DNA from: Janthinobacterium sp. FW305-129
GTDB taxonomy: Bacteria; Pseudomonadota; Gammaproteobacteria; Burkholderiales; Burkholderiaceae_D
Direction: 5' to 3'
DNA: 64,000 nucleotides
NCBI RefSeq assembly: GCF_020858115.1
Contig: NZ_JACYMM010000002.1
Coordinates: forward strand, 496,001 to 560,000
In this document: piece by piece, positions 1 through 9,700 of the stretch
Numbering within the stretch: position 1 is the first letter of the stretch
How the letters are laid out: each line of letters opens with the position of its first letter
Program-made: the position numbers and the translations under genes
Notes under the pieces: model-generated
Database searches by the model: none
Told to the model about the DNA's origin: nothing
Seen by the model: only the letters and a program-made list of their open reading frames with translations

Positions 1-470
1 GCGCCGCGGATGCCGCCCAGCGGGTTCTTGATTTCATGCGCCAGGTTGCGGATCAGCTCCTTGTTGACCTGGCTCTGGTCGAGGATGCGCTCCTCGCGGT
101 CGAGCTTTAATTGCTGCACGTTTTCGCGCAGTTCGATCAGCACGCCGTCGCTAGGTGCGTCGAGGGCGCTGACGATGCTGTGCACGCGCAGCGGTTCGCG
201 CCCCAGGCGTTCCAGGCTCAGGTCCTGGCGCAAGTCAGAAAACTTATGTTCGAGCGCCTGCGCGCAAATGCCGGCCAGTTCCTCGGGATTGAGGAACAGC
301 GCCGTCAGCTTTTGCCGCGACAGCGCCTTCAGCGAGCTTTCCAGCAGGTTTTCCGCCGCCGCGTTGGCATAGCCGATGCGGCCGTCGCCGTCGAGCAGGA
401 TCACGGCCGAAGCGAGCAAATCAAGGCCGGCCAGGTGGGTGGGACGGCTGGAATGGTTGTCTAGTGTCAT
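1..470 (-). CDS. glnL: Nitrogen regulation histidine kinase NtrB (GlnL), C-terminal part beyond the window
   Basis: This is the cytoplasmic sensor kinase that phosphorylates NtrC when nitrogen is short. The visible 156 residues hold an N-terminal PAS-like sensor region (about 10-115) and the start of the histidine kinase core. The phospho-acceptor H-box reads LIRNLAHEIKNPLGGIRG near residue 145, which is the characteristic NtrB form. The ATG start lies 5 bp after the stop of the DUF4124 gene, so the two are co-transcribed, downstream of glnA. The gene runs off the left edge and ntrC is expected beyond it. Family assignment is firm because of the H-box and the glnA context. Confidence 0.93.
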   Translation of the reverse strand, partial: MTLDNHSSRPTHLAGLDLLASAVILLDGDGRIGYANAAAENLLESSLKALSRQKLTALFLNPEELAGICAQALEHKFSDLRQDLSLERLGREPLRVHSIVSALDAPSDGVLIELRENVQQLKLDREERILDQSQVNKELIRNLAHEIKNPLGGIRG

Positions 471-475
471 GTGCT

Positions 476-985
476 TTACCGAATATTCGCGATCTCGCGT
501 TTCAGGGCGTCTATGTTTTGCTGCGTGCGGCTGATGTTGTCCTTCAACTGCGCCACCCGTTCCTGATATTTCGCATAGTTGCGCTCATTGCCCTGGCGTT
601 CGGGTTGGCCGCCGTTAAATTCCAGGCGCTGCGCCGCCAGTTTCTGCTCTTCGCTGCGCAATTCGTCCTGCAGGATCTGGCGCCGGTCCAGGTCGCGCGC
701 CCGCTGCTCGGCGCCATCGACCTTGGGAAACGCGCCGGCGGCAGGCGCCGCCGTGGCCACCGCCTGCGTGGCGGACCGGGCAGGCGCGCCGGCCAGCGGC
801 GCCGTCTTGCGTGGCGGCTCCGTCATGGCGCCCGGTAAATCGAGCAGCTGGCAATGCGCGCCGGCCCGCTTGTCCGTGTACGTCTTGTGTCCCTGCGCAT
901 CGGCGCACACATACAGCTGCCCGTGCGCCTGTGCCGCCGCGCCCAGCAATCCTGCCATCAGCGCCATTCTGTAATGCTTGGTCAA
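476..985 (-). CDS. DUF4124 domain-containing periplasmic protein
   Basis: A 169-residue protein with a signal peptide (cleaved near AQAHG, residue 22), then a short DUF4124 domain starting QLYVCADAQGHKTYTD. A low-complexity Ala/Pro linker and a charged C-terminal coiled coil rich in Q, E, R and L follow (about residues 90-165). The start chosen is TTG at 985, because a strong AGGAG sits 8 bases upstream; the first in-frame ATG (967) has no ribosome site. It lies between glnA and ntrB, 5 bp before ntrB. No biochemical function is known to me for this family. Its position suggests co-expression with nitrogen regulation, which is inference. Confidence 0.82.
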   Translation of the reverse strand: MTKHYRMALMAGLLGAAAQAHGQLYVCADAQGHKTYTDKRAGAHCQLLDLPGAMTEPPRKTAPLAGAPARSATQAVATAAPAAGAFPKVDGAEQRARDLDRRQILQDELRSEEQKLAAQRLEFNGGQPERQGNERNYAKYQERVAQLKDNISRTQQNIDALKREIANIR

Positions 986-1068
986 TCTTCACTCCTGTCG
1001 GCTCGTGCCGCATGGTTCCTGGGCCGACTATACAACACCGCACCGGCGCCGCATTGGCGCACAGCATA

Positions 1069-1108
1069 AAAAAACGCGGGCAAGACCATCGCCTCACCCG
1101 CGTTTTTT
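1069..1108 (-). terminator. Intrinsic terminator after glnA
   Basis: A perfect 12-bp inverted repeat (AAAAAACGCGGG and CCCGCGTTTTTT) with a 16-base loop lies 33 bp past the glnA stop. In the minus direction the stem ends in a T run, so it fits a rho-independent terminator. The downstream DUF4124-ntrB genes would then be read by partial read-through or their own promoter. Confidence 0.85.
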
Positions 1109-1141
1109 ATTCACTACCGGCAAGTTGCCGGCATGGCGCCA

Positions 1142-2557
1142 TTACAGCGAGTAGTACATGTCGAACTCGGCAGGATGCGTGGTCATGCGCATGCGCTGCA
1201 CGTCCTGCATTTTCAGTTCCAGGTAAGCATCGATCATGGAATCGCTGAACACGCCGCCGCGGGTCAGGAACTCGCGGTCCTTGTCCAGGGCTTCCAGTGC
1301 TTCTTCCAGCGAAGCGCACACGGTAGGGATCAGTGCGTCTTCTTCCGGCGGCAGATGGTACAGATCTTTCGAGGCGGCTTCGCCCGGATGGATCTTGTTG
1401 GCAACGCCGTCCAGGCCGGCCATCAGCAGTGCGGCGAAGCACAGGTACGGGTTCGCCAGTGGATCCGGGAAGCGCGCTTCGACGCGGCGGCCTTTTGGAT
1501 TGGCCACGTGCGGGATACGGATCGAGGCGGAACGGTTTTTCGCCGAGTACGCCAGTTTCACTGGAGCTTCGTAGCCTGGTACCAGACGCTTGTACGAGTT
1601 GGTGCCCGGGTTGGTGATCGCGTTCAGTGCCTTGGCGTGCTTGATGATGCCGCCGATGTAGTACAGGGCGAAATCGGACAGGCCGGCATAGCCGTCGCCA
1701 GCGAACAGGTTTTTGCCATCTTTCCATACGGATTGATGCACGTGCATGCCCGAACCGTTGTCGCCAACGATAGGTTTCGGCATGAAGGTGGCGGTCTTGC
1801 CATAGCTGTGCGCCACGTTCCACACCACGTATTTCAGGTTTTGCGTCCAGTCGGCGCGCTCAACCAGGGTCGAGAACTTGGTGCCGATTTCATTCTGACC
1901 GGCGCCGGCCACTTCGTGATGATGTACCTCAACCGGGATGCCCAGCGATTCCAGAATCAGGCACATTTCCGAACGCATGTCCTGGAAGCTGTCCACTGGC
2001 GGCACGGGGAAGTAGCCGCCCTTGACGGTAGGACGGTGGCCGCTGTTGCCGCCTTCGATGTCCTTGCCGGTCGACCACGAACCTTCGTCCGAACCGATCT
2101 TAACGAAGCAGCCCGACATGTCGATCTTCCAGCGCACGCTGTCGAAGATGAAGAATTCCGGCTCAGGGCCGAAGTAGGCGGTGTCGCCCATGCCCGACGA
2201 TTTCAGGTAGGCTTCGGCGCGTTTCGCGATCGAGCGCGGGTCGCGGTCGTAGCCCTTGCCGTCCGACGGTTCGATCACGTCGCACTGCATGAACAAGGTC
2301 GTTTCTTCCATGAACGGGTCGATATTGGCCGTGTTTGGATCCGGCAGCAAGATCATGTCGGACGCTTCGATACCTTTCCAGCCAGCGATCGAAGAACCGT
2401 CAAAGGCGTGGCCCGACTCGAATTTGTCCATGTCGAAGTGCGACACGGGAACCGTCACGTGCTGCTCTTTACCACGGGTATCAGCAAAGCGGAAATCAAC
2501 GAATTTGACTTCGTTTTCTTCTACCATCTTCAAGACTTCTGCGGCTGTCATTGCCAT
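1142..2557 (-). CDS. glnA: Glutamine synthetase type I
   Basis: GlnA makes glutamine from glutamate, ammonia and ATP in the cytoplasm and is the main route of ammonium assimilation. The product is 471 residues, the normal length for the dodecameric GS-I beta form. Visible signatures are the beta-grasp N-terminus with DFRFADTRG and [12 protein letters not shown], the catalytic PEPEFFIFD and [13 protein letters not shown] motifs, [10 protein letters not shown], and the adenylylation loop [10 protein letters not shown] whose Tyr is the modification site. The ATG start has AGGAGA 6 bases upstream. The sigma-54 promoter and NtrC-type sites upstream indicate nitrogen control. Confidence 0.98.
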   Translation of the reverse strand: MAMTAAEVLKMVEENEVKFVDFRFADTRGKEQHVTVPVSHFDMDKFESGHAFDGSSIAGWKGIEASDMILLPDPNTANIDPFMEETTLFMQCDVIEPSDGKGYDRDPRSIAKRAEAYLKSSGMGDTAYFGPEPEFFIFDSVRWKIDMSGCFVKIGSDEGSWSTGKDIEGGNSGHRPTVKGGYFPVPPVDSFQDMRSEMCLILESLGIPVEVHHHEVAGAGQNEIGTKFSTLVERADWTQNLKYVVWNVAHSYGKTATFMPKPIVGDNGSGMHVHQSVWKDGKNLFAGDGYAGLSDFALYYIGGIIKHAKALNAITNPGTNSYKRLVPGYEAPVKLAYSAKNRSASIRIPHVANPKGRRVEARFPDPLANPYLCFAALLMAGLDGVANKIHPGEAASKDLYHLPPEEDALIPTVCASLEEALEALDKDREFLTRGGVFSDSMIDAYLELKMQDVQRMRMTTHPAEFDMYYSL

Positions 2558-2655
2558 GCGTATCTCCTAAATGAATGTGGGGTGAGCCGACCTTAGTGCG
2601 TCTGGGCTGATGAAGCGAAGCAAACATTGCGTGCCACCAAAACTCATAAGGATCA

Positions 2656-2674
2656 TAGCAGATTCCATGCCAGC
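2656..2674 (-). promoter_or_regulatory. Sigma-54 promoter of glnA
   Basis: On the minus strand the sequence TGGCATGGAATCTGCT carries GG (2671-2670) and GC (2659-2658) exactly 10 bases apart, the spacing required at -24/-12, and closely follows TGGCACG-N4-TTGCW. Transcription would start near 2646, giving a leader of about 90 bases. NtrC-type sites lie 125-210 bp upstream, a normal enhancer distance. Confidence 0.8.
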
Positions 2675-2771
2675 TCCAGAAGAGACCTGGCCGCCAGAGG
2701 CAAAACCCGGCTATCCCAATGAAAGTTTTCCCGCCCGCGATTTTCCTGCTGAGTTTGCGTCAAATCAAGAA

Positions 2772-2856
2772 TGCACTATGCAAGTGCAAAAAACGAATAA
2801 CGCACCATTATCGTGCATTTTGTGCGGATTTCTGAAAAATGCCTCGTTGTGGTGCA
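2772..2856. promoter_or_regulatory. Cluster of NtrC-type enhancer sites
   Basis: Three 17-bp sites resemble the NtrC consensus TGCACC-N5-GGTGCA. They are 2772-2788 (TGCACT-N5-AGTGCA, a perfect dyad), 2801-2817 (CGCACC-N5-CGTGCA) and 2840-2856 (TGCCTC-N5-GGTGCA). A fourth lone half-site TGCACCA follows at 2864-2870, making an inverted arrangement with the third. They sit upstream of the glnA sigma-54 element. The region 2558-2943 between glnA and the rhodanese gene holds these sites and no gene. Confidence 0.72.
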
Positions 2857-2943
2857 TTGAGCGTGCACCATGGCATTCCCGTTTGCGGGGCGCGGATGGC
2901 GCACTATAATCGACCATACCTGCCCACTTTCATCGAGGACGCC

Positions 2944-3405
2944 ATGACCACCGCCGCCGACATCCTGACCACCGCCCGCAGCCGGGCCAATGAAGGTACG
3001 CCATACGCCGGCGCCGTCACGCCGCAGGAAGCGTACGAGTTGCTGCAACTGGACGCAGCCGCCAAGCTCATCGACGTGCGCACGAATGCCGAGCGCGACT
3101 GGGTCGGCCGGGTCGACATCGCCGATACCCAGCATGGTGCGGTGCAATGGGCCACCTACCCGGGCGGCGTGCCGAATCCCGATTTCCTTGCGCAACTGGC
3201 CGCCCAGGCCGGCAAGGACGAGGTACTGCTGTTCCTGTGCCGCTCCGGCGTGCGCTCGCGCCATGCCGCCAAGCTGGCGACCGAGCACGGCTACAGCAAC
3301 TGCTTCGACATCCTCGAAGGTTTTGAAGGCGACAAGGACGCCGACGGCCACCGCAAGCAGATCGGCGGCTGGTGCAAGGCAGGCTTGCCTTGGCTGGGCG
3401 CCTGA
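2944..3405 (+). CDS. Rhodanese-like domain protein
   Basis: A 153-residue single-domain rhodanese, probably a cytoplasmic sulfurtransferase. The domain runs from about residue 25 to 145 with LIDVRTNAER near the N-terminus (CH2A-type) and the active loop LFLCRSGVRSRHAA, in which Cys99 is the expected persulfide-carrying residue. The six-residue active loop fits sulfur rather than phosphate substrates. The start chosen is the ATG at 2944, preceded by GAGGA; the reading frame is open further upstream but enters the NtrC site region. It is divergent from glnA. The physiological acceptor is not evident from the neighbours. Confidence 0.88.
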   Translation: MTTAADILTTARSRANEGTPYAGAVTPQEAYELLQLDAAAKLIDVRTNAERDWVGRVDIADTQHGAVQWATYPGGVPNPDFLAQLAAQAGKDEVLLFLCRSGVRSRHAAKLATEHGYSNCFDILEGFEGDKDADGHRKQIGGWCKAGLPWLGA

Positions 3406-3454
3406 CGCTGGCCGCTTGATGCTGGCCGCTTAATTATCTGAACAGTGTTTGATC

Positions 3455-3479
3455 TGGCGGGCCACGCGATGGCCCGCCA
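3455..3479. terminator. GC-rich hairpin after the rhodanese gene
   Basis: A perfect 10-bp inverted repeat (TGGCGGGCCA and TGGCCCGCCA) with a 5-base loop. No T run follows, so it is a strong hairpin that may act in termination or mRNA 3' protection rather than a textbook terminator. Confidence 0.45.
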
Positions 3480-3533
3480 TCGGCTACAACCATCCATGCG
3501 CGCCCGATTTTTCAACTGCGGCGCAAATTCTCC

Positions 3534-3562
3534 TTGAAAAAATGTACCTTATATAGTACAAC
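3534..3562 (+). promoter_or_regulatory. Promoter and dyad operator of the toxin-antitoxin pair
   Basis: TTGAAA (3534-3539) and TACAAC (3557-3562) are 17 bases apart and form a sigma-70 type promoter. An inverted repeat TGTAC-N8-GTACA (3543-3560) lies between and over the -10 element, where binding of the Xre antitoxin would repress transcription. The promoter starts 14 bp before the toxin gene, so the leader is short. Confidence 0.55.
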
Positions 3563-3575
3563 GTAGAAGTGCGTC

Positions 3576-3926
3576 ATGGATGCTTCCGGCTTGCGGCAGA
3601 TTACCCTGCTGTTCTACGCGAACGGTAATGGCGGCGAACCCGTGCGCGACTGGCTCAAGTCGCTCCCCATCGAGGAACGCCATGTGATCGGGCAAGACTT
3701 GATGCATGCGCAATGGCGCTGGCCCGTGGGCATGCCCCTGTGCCGCCATCTGGGGCACGGCTTGTCGGAAGTGCGCAGCAGCTTGCCCGGCAACCGCATC
3801 GCGCGCGTGCTGATCTGCCATCACGGCGATTGCCTGGTGGCGCTGCACGGCTTTATCAAGAAAACCCGGACGACGCCGGACGATGACCTGGCGCTGGCCC
3901 GCAAACGCTACAAGGAACTGACATGA
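3576..3926 (+). CDS. RelE/HigB-family toxin (phage Gp49-like)
   Basis: A 116-residue basic protein of the Gp49-like/HigB branch of the RelE superfamily, whose members cut mRNA at the ribosome. Features are the N-terminal ITLLFYANGNGGEPVRDWLKSLP segment typical of the family, the core strand LSEVRSSLPGNRIARVLICHHGD, and the C-terminal LHGFIKKTRTTPDDDLALARKRYKEL helix with the family's conserved K/T-x-P pattern. Its stop overlaps the start of the Xre gene by 4 bp (ATGA), with toxin first, the reverse of most TA operons but usual for HigBA. Type II toxin assignment is by family and gene order. Confidence 0.85.
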   Translation: MDASGLRQITLLFYANGNGGEPVRDWLKSLPIEERHVIGQDLMHAQWRWPVGMPLCRHLGHGLSEVRSSLPGNRIARVLICHHGDCLVALHGFIKKTRTTPDDDLALARKRYKELT

Positions 3927-4207
3927 ACGCCACCGCTCCCCACCTCGGCAGCAGCCTCGACGATTTTTTAAAAGAGGAAGGCATCTTTGAGCAAACGCAA
4001 ACCCGCGCCATCAAGGAAGTGATCGCCTGGCAACTGACACAGGCGATGCAGGAACAATCGCTGTCGAAGACGCGCATGGCGGCCCTGCTGCAGACGAGCC
4101 GCTCGCAGCTCGACCGCCTGCTCGACCCCGGCAGCGACGTGACCCTGTCGACCCTGGAGCGGGCCGCCACGCTGCTCGGGCGCAAGCTGTCGGTCACCCT
4201 CGTCTAA
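3923..4207 (+). CDS. Xre-family HTH antitoxin
   Basis: A 94-residue protein with an HTH of the Xre type at about residues 38-90: LTQAMQEQSLSKTRMAALLQ, then TSRSQLDRLLDP as recognition helix, then LSTLERAATLLGRKL. It should neutralise the upstream toxin and repress the shared promoter through the 3543-3560 dyad. The start ATG overlaps the toxin stop. Its last 4 bases overlap the 3' end of the convergent TAXI gene. Confidence 0.87.
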   Translation: MNATAPHLGSSLDDFLKEEGIFEQTQTRAIKEVIAWQLTQAMQEQSLSKTRMAALLQTSRSQLDRLLDPGSDVTLSTLERAATLLGRKLSVTLV

Positions 4208-5562
4208 ACTACCTCGGGCTGTTCGCCCATCAAGGTCAAGATGCGCTTGCGCACGAAATTGATGTGGCTGCGCAAGCCATACAGGCCATCCGCAAACGAC
4301 AGCGGTATCGAGATCTGGTTGACCATCTCCTCGATCTGGTCCAGCCGTTGTAATTGCTCCGCATACACGTGCGCGCGCTGCTCTGGCGGCACGTCTTCCA
4401 GCGCCTGCTCGACCGTGCGCAGCTGGCCATACCAGCGGTACACGCGCGAGCGGATGCGCCACACGTACAGGGGCGGCACCACGCGCGACAGGGGTAATAT
4501 CAAGGCACCGAGCGCCACCACCAGCACCCACATGCGATCAAAAAAATTGGCCAGCCAGAAACTCATGTAACGCTGCAGCACGGGCGCGCCATCCTTGTAG
4601 AATTTCAGCGCTTCGGGCGCGACGGGAATTTCCGTGTAGCGCGCGGACGGGAACTGCCCCTGCTGCTGGAACCAGCCCGTGCCGCCATGGATGCCGGCCG
4701 CCGCCTGCACGAACAGGTCGACGAGGGCCGGATGCAAGTCTTCGCGCGCGACCAGGGTGGCCGTCGGCGCGATCAGATGATAATCCTGCGCCGGAATATT
4801 CTGCCCCAGGTCGACTATGCCGCGCGGTAAAACGACATGCGTGAGGAAAGGCAAACGCCGCGTGTACGCTTCCGCCTGCGAAAAATCAAACAGCTTGATG
4901 CCCGGCGTCTGCAGCAGCATCTGGATCAGCGGCGCTTCCGGCGCCGAGCTGAACACGAGACCATCGATGCGCCCTTCCAGCAACTCCACCGTGGCGGGCG
5001 TATTTTGCAAGTCGCTCACCGTCAGCTCCTTCGCTTCCACGCCATTCACGGACAGCAACTGCCGGAACAGGCTGGGCACGCCCGTGCCTTCCGGCCCCAG
5101 GTTGATCTTCATGCCTTTCAATTGCGTCAACTCCGTCACCGCCTTGTCTTCGCGCAAGAACAGCCAGACGGGTTCCGTAAACAAACTGCCCAGGGAAATG
5201 AGGCCATGGCGCTCGGCATCGGCGTGCTCCGTCGAGCCGCTTTGCACGAAGGCGATATCGGTCTTGCCGTTATTCAGGCGCTGCAGGTTTTCCTGCGAGC
5301 CCAGCGACGGTTGCAAGGTCACCTTGATGCCGTGTTTGGCCAGGGTGGCCGCGTATTTCTTGCCGAACTCTTCGTAGGCGCTATTGTCCTGCCCCGTCGA
5401 CAAACTCACCTGGCGCGGCGGCGCCGGGTCGACCAGCCAGTAGGCGAGCGCACAGAACGCGCCGACCAGCAGCAAGGTGGGACCGGCGGTGGCGAGGAAG
5501 TCGCGCACGGAAAAGCGGCTGAACGCGAGGATTTTGGACATGTGGTGGCGCATAGGTTTCAT
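4204..5562 (-). CDS. TAXI-family solute-binding protein with C-terminal membrane segment
   Basis: A 452-residue protein of the TRAP transporter TAXI binding-protein family. An N-terminal membrane anchor (about 22-42) is followed by the two-lobed binding region: [20 protein letters not shown], then [28 protein letters not shown], then [16 protein letters not shown]. Near residue 345-375 a second hydrophobic helix ([24 protein letters not shown]) precedes a cytoplasmic-looking coiled C-terminus, so the binding domain is tethered at both ends. No TRAP permease gene lies nearby, so it may act as a sensor or partner a distant transporter. An alternative start is Met8 (5541); neither start has a clear ribosome site. 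Confidence 0.85.
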   Translation of the reverse strand: MKPMRHHMSKILAFSRFSVRDFLATAGPTLLLVGAFCALAYWLVDPAPPRQVSLSTGQDNSAYEEFGKKYAATLAKHGIKVTLQPSLGSQENLQRLNNGKTDIAFVQSGSTEHADAERHGLISLGSLFTEPVWLFLREDKAVTELTQLKGMKINLGPEGTGVPSLFRQLLSVNGVEAKELTVSDLQNTPATVELLEGRIDGLVFSSAPEAPLIQMLLQTPGIKLFDFSQAEAYTRRLPFLTHVVLPRGIVDLGQNIPAQDYHLIAPTATLVAREDLHPALVDLFVQAAAGIHGGTGWFQQQGQFPSARYTEIPVAPEALKFYKDGAPVLQRYMSFWLANFFDRMWVLVVALGALILPLSRVVPPLYVWRIRSRVYRWYGQLRTVEQALEDVPPEQRAHVYAEQLQRLDQIEEMVNQISIPLSFADGLYGLRSHINFVRKRILTLMGEQPEVV

Positions 5563-5672
5563 GGGTGGCTACGATGCCAAGAAAACCTCAACTATGCAAG
5601 GCACTTTCACAGGCGCGGCGTAGCCAAATCGGCTACAGTAGCAGATCGATCACCTGCCCTCTGGAGCCCCGC

Positions 5673-6278
5673 ATGCTGAAAATTCTTGGAAAAGCCGCCT
5701 CGATCAATGTCCGCAAAGTCCTGTGGACGTGCGAGGAACTCGACCTGCCCTACGAACGCGAAGACTGGGGCAGCGGCTTTCGCACCACGGACGACCCGGC
5801 CTTCCTGGCCCTGAACCCGAACGCCATGGTGCCCGTACTGGTTGACGGCGACCTGGTGCTGTGGGAATCGAACACGATCTGCCGCTACCTGTGCGCCCAG
5901 GCGGGCCGCGAAGACTTGCTGCCGAGCAATCCTCGCGCCCGCGCGGAAGTGGAAAAATGGATGGATTGGCAGATGGGCGATTTGAATAACAGCTGGCGCT
6001 ACGCCTTCATGTCGCTGGTGCGCCACAGCCCCGCGCACCAGGATGCGGCGCAGCTGGCGGCTGGTATTGCCGGATGGAACAAGATGATGGGCGTGCTGGA
6101 GCAGCAGTTGCAGCGCACGGGCGCGTATGTGTGCGGCGAGCAATTCACGCTGGCCGATATCGTGCTGGGCCTGTCCGTCAAGCGCTGGCTGATGGCGCCC
6201 ATGCAACGTCCCGATTATCCCGCCATCGCCGCCTACCACGCGCGCCTGGCAGATAAAACGGCCGTGTTTGCCGGCTAA
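5673..6278 (+). CDS. Glutathione S-transferase family protein
   Basis: A 201-residue cytosolic GST. The thioredoxin-fold N-domain (1-80) begins [20 protein letters not shown], with the glutathione-binding [26 protein letters not shown], in which the cis-Pro and the E-S pair contact glutathione. The helical C-domain contains the N-capping box [12 protein letters not shown]. The ATG at 5673 has GGAG 7 bases upstream; the reading frame is open upstream, but there is no homology there. It is divergent from the TAXI gene and convergent with the next gene. The substrate cannot be told from sequence. Confidence 0.9.
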   Translation: MLKILGKAASINVRKVLWTCEELDLPYEREDWGSGFRTTDDPAFLALNPNAMVPVLVDGDLVLWESNTICRYLCAQAGREDLLPSNPRARAEVEKWMDWQMGDLNNSWRYAFMSLVRHSPAHQDAAQLAAGIAGWNKMMGVLEQQLQRTGAYVCGEQFTLADIVLGLSVKRWLMAPMQRPDYPAIAAYHARLADKTAVFAG

Positions 6279-6655
6279 TCGAGTTCGATGGCCTCGACCG
6301 TGCCGCCGATGACGTAGCAATCGCCATCGCGGCGCACCTCGTCCAGGGACGCCGGATCATCGTGCGCATACGTGCCGTCGACATCGACGCACCAGACATC
6401 GCCGAAACGCAGCAACTTCACGCCGCAGCAGATGCGGTTGATGAAGTTGCCCGGCATCCTGACCAGCACTTCGCGTACGTCACCCACCGTGATGGCGACG
6501 TTGCGCCAGACATTGCCGTCCAGCGCATGATTTCTTGCGTACAACACGATGCGCACGGCCTGCACGCCGCGCGATCCATACACATGCTCGAATGATACGA
6601 GCGCGCCATCGTCAAAACGGTGATATTGCGCAAAGATGTGCTGCATTCTTTCCAT
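6275..6655 (-). CDS. Conserved hypothetical protein
   Basis: A 126-residue protein that I do not recognise. It is soluble in character with alternating strand-like segments ([54 protein letters not shown]) and two Cys in [22 protein letters not shown]. No signal peptide or membrane helix is seen. The start chosen is the ATG at 6655, with GGAGGAG 9 bases upstream. The gene overlaps the convergent GST gene by 4 bp at the stop codons and is separated from the penicillin-binding protein gene upstream by a terminator. Confidence 0.7.
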   Translation of the reverse strand: MERMQHIFAQYHRFDDGALVSFEHVYGSRGVQAVRIVLYARNHALDGNVWRNVAITVGDVREVLVRMPGNFINRICCGVKLLRFGDVWCVDVDGTYAHDDPASLDEVRRDGDCYVIGGTVEAIELD

Positions 6656-6673
6656 AGCTTCTTTCTCCTCCAT

Positions 6674-6703
6674 AAAAAAACCGGCCCATTCAGGCCGGCT
6701 TTT
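6674..6703 (-). terminator. Intrinsic terminator after the penicillin-binding protein gene
   Basis: A CCGGCC/GGCCGG stem with a 6-base loop is flanked by seven A and four T on the plus strand. In the minus direction it ends in TTTTTTT. It lies 16 bp past the stop of the class A PBP gene and 19 bp before the next minus-strand start. Confidence 0.8.
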
Positions 6704-6718
6704 CATTGCAGCAACGAT

Positions 6719-9700
6719 TTAATTCGCACACTGCTTCGCCACGCCCTCGGCCGGCGCGGGCGGTTCGATCAGCGGCATCAGGCTCGGCGCCAGCGACACC
6801 AGCAGTTGCACGGGCAAGGCGCTGGTGAAATCGTAATTCTTCGATTCCGGCCCCCGCACATACGCCGTCATGCTGCCATAGAAGCGCTCGCCGATATTGA
6901 AGACGAACGTGGCCGAACGGTTCACATAGCGCGACTCGATCAAACGGCCGCCGGTGCCATACACGTCAAAACGCTGGTCGCCCGTACCCGTCTTGCCGCC
7001 CATGGGAATCGGCACGCCATCGGCGCCGACAAACGCCGTCTTCGCCCGCTTGGCAGTACCGTCCGACACCACTTCGCGGATGGCCTTGGCCACGGCTTTC
7101 GCCACGTCCGGCGACAGCACTTGCTCCGCCTCCACCTTGCTGCCCCGCTTGACCATGGTGTCATACGGCGTATTGGCGGCGAAATGCATGGAATCGATGC
7201 GCACGCTCGGCTTGCGCACGCCATCGTTGATGATGATCCCCATCAACTCGGCCAGCGCGGCGGGACGGTCGGCCGACGCACCCAGGGTGGTCGCATACGA
7301 CGGCACCAGCGAATCGAAGGGGTAGCCCATCTTTTTCCACTGGCGGTGGATTTCCAGGAAACCTTCCACTTCCAGCAAATTGGCGATGCGGCGGTCTTGC
7401 GCATGCTTGCGGTGCGTGTTGAACAGCCATTTATACACTTCCTGGCGTTCCTTCTCGCTGGCCGCCACCATCTGCGACAGGGTGGAACCTTCGTGCTGGC
7501 GCAGATACGCCACCATCCACAGTTCCAGCGGATGCACATTGGCAAGGTATCCCCGGTCGGCCAGCGACCAGTTTTCCATCGCGTACTGCTCGTACATTCT
7601 GGCGACGCGCTCGGGCGGCACTTCATTTTGCGACGGCAAATTGGCGTTGAGGAAATCGCCGAATTCCGCGACGGTCCCTTTCGGATTGACGGTGCGGAAA
7701 ATGTTCGCCAGGCGAACTGGTGTCGGGCGGATGCTGGCCAATAAAATCTTTTCCTGCTCGTCAACGCTCTTGCCGCGGTACTTCTGATAGAAACGGTGCA
7801 GGAATTCGCGCCCTTCCTTGTCGGCAAAACGGCTAAGGTACTGGGCCCGGCGCGGATCGTCCGCATCCGCCAGCAGCGAGGCCGAGGAATCGGGGCGCGA
7901 GAACATGTAGTAGCGGGCCACGTCGCGCATCAGGCGCACGAACACCAGGTTGGTCGACTGGCGCAGCGCTTGCTGCACCGTCATGATGCGGCTGTCGTCG
8001 AGCTTGGAGAAGTTGCCGAAATGGTGCAAGCCGCCGCCCGTGAAGAAGCCTTCGCCAGGATTGCCCGAATATTTGCGTTCCATGGCGGCCGCCAGCATGG
8101 CCGGCAAATTGCGCGCCTCGCCGATAGGCAACGGTTTCAGATAGGCAATCGCCCACTGCGACAGCATGTCCTTGGGATCGACGGCAATCTTGCCCAGCTC
8201 GGCGGCGCCCATGCCGCTGTAGCGCTGGTGCAACTGGTCGATGATGTCCAGGTAGGTCACCAGGGTGCGCAGCTTGGCAGTGGAACCGAGGTCCAGCTTG
8301 GCGCCCTCGTTGATGTCGAGCGGCTGGTCAAAGTTATCCGTCTGCACGCGCAGCAAGTTGGCTTGCTCGCCCTTTTGCAGCAAAGTAAAACTGTAGACCA
8401 CATTGGCGGGGTCGCCATTGCCCAGCATGCCCTTGCCCGTCAGGCCGGCCGCTTTCGCCACTTCCGGGTCGCGCAGCTCGCGCAGGACCTTGGTGACGGC
8501 GTTTTGCGCCTGCGCGTCGAGCGTGCTGACCACTTTCAGGTCGAGGCGGTCGAGGTTGTACAAGCGCGGATCGCCGAGCATGCTGGCCAGGTGGTTGCGC
8601 ACGGCATTCGATGCCTTGCGCGTGACGAACGAGGTCGACGCTTCCGATTGCACGCCCGATGCCGTCGATGGACGCAGCTTTTCGGCAATGGCCGCATTGC
8701 GCAGCTGCGGCGAAATCACGCCCGCCTGCGCCAGCAGGCGCAGATGGCTGTTGGTCAATTCTTCCAGGTCGGCGCCGCCGGCCACCAGGTAGTGCGAGGG
8801 ACGGCGCTGCGCGATCAAGAGGCTCAGCGCCTGCTTGTAGGCCAGCGCACTGCCCGGCTGATCCATATTACCCTTGAGCAAAGTCTTCACTTCGGCAAAC
8901 GGACGGCCATACCAGACCCACATGCCGTCGCCGATGCCGTTGACTTCGCCAAAACCGCTCTTTGCCGACAGCGGCACGGTATTCAAGTAATTGACGACGA
9001 TCTTGCGCCGCGCTTCCATGGTGTTTTCGCCATCCTGGTACGAGCGCAGGCTGGCCGAAATCATCTGCATCAGCTTGTCCTGCATGGAACTGGTGCGCCC
9101 GTCTTCCGAATGGCGGTATTTTTCGATCTGCGTGGCCAGCGTGCTGCCGCCGCCACCGCGGTGGCCGCCGAACAGGTTCAGCGCCTTGTCGAGAACGGCC
9201 TTGCTCAGGCGGTCCCATTCCACGGCGGGATTGCGCTCGGGCGTGCCCGGGTCCAGCAATTCGCGGTTTTCGATGAACAGCAGGCTTTGCACGAGCACGG
9301 GCGGCGCTTCGGCAAAGCCGTCGAACATGCGCTCGGGATAGCTGGCCGCGAACAGCGGCGCGGCGCGGCAATCGAGAATGGTCAGGCCCGCGCGGTTTTT
9401 CTCGTGATACGTGGCAAAGATGCCCCGGTCAACCAGTTGCACCATTTTCGGCGACATGCGCGCCTGCGCCGTGACGGCGTAGTCGCGCGCATTCAGTTTG
9501 GTGATGAAGTCGGGCAAGCTGGCATAGCCGAGCCGCTCGTCATACGGGCCGTGCTGCGGGTAGCGGATGGCGCCCGCCGGCGCAGGGCCAGGCTCGACCT
9601 TGAACGTCAGCTGACGGTCCAGGCGCGTGAAAAACTCGGCCTGCAGGGCCGACGTGCGCACTTCGCGCATGACGAACCACGCCACGCCGGCAATCAGCGC

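Noticed and set aside
1133-2596. A 487-codon plus-strand frame opposite glnA
   Set aside because: It is the antisense shadow of glnA with His/Val/Arg-biased composition and no homology.
2619-2636. A second sigma-54-like element (TGGCACG with TTTGC) upstream of glnA
   Set aside because: The GG and GC pairs are 12 bases apart instead of 10, so the holoenzyme would not bind; the element at 2656-2674 has correct spacing.
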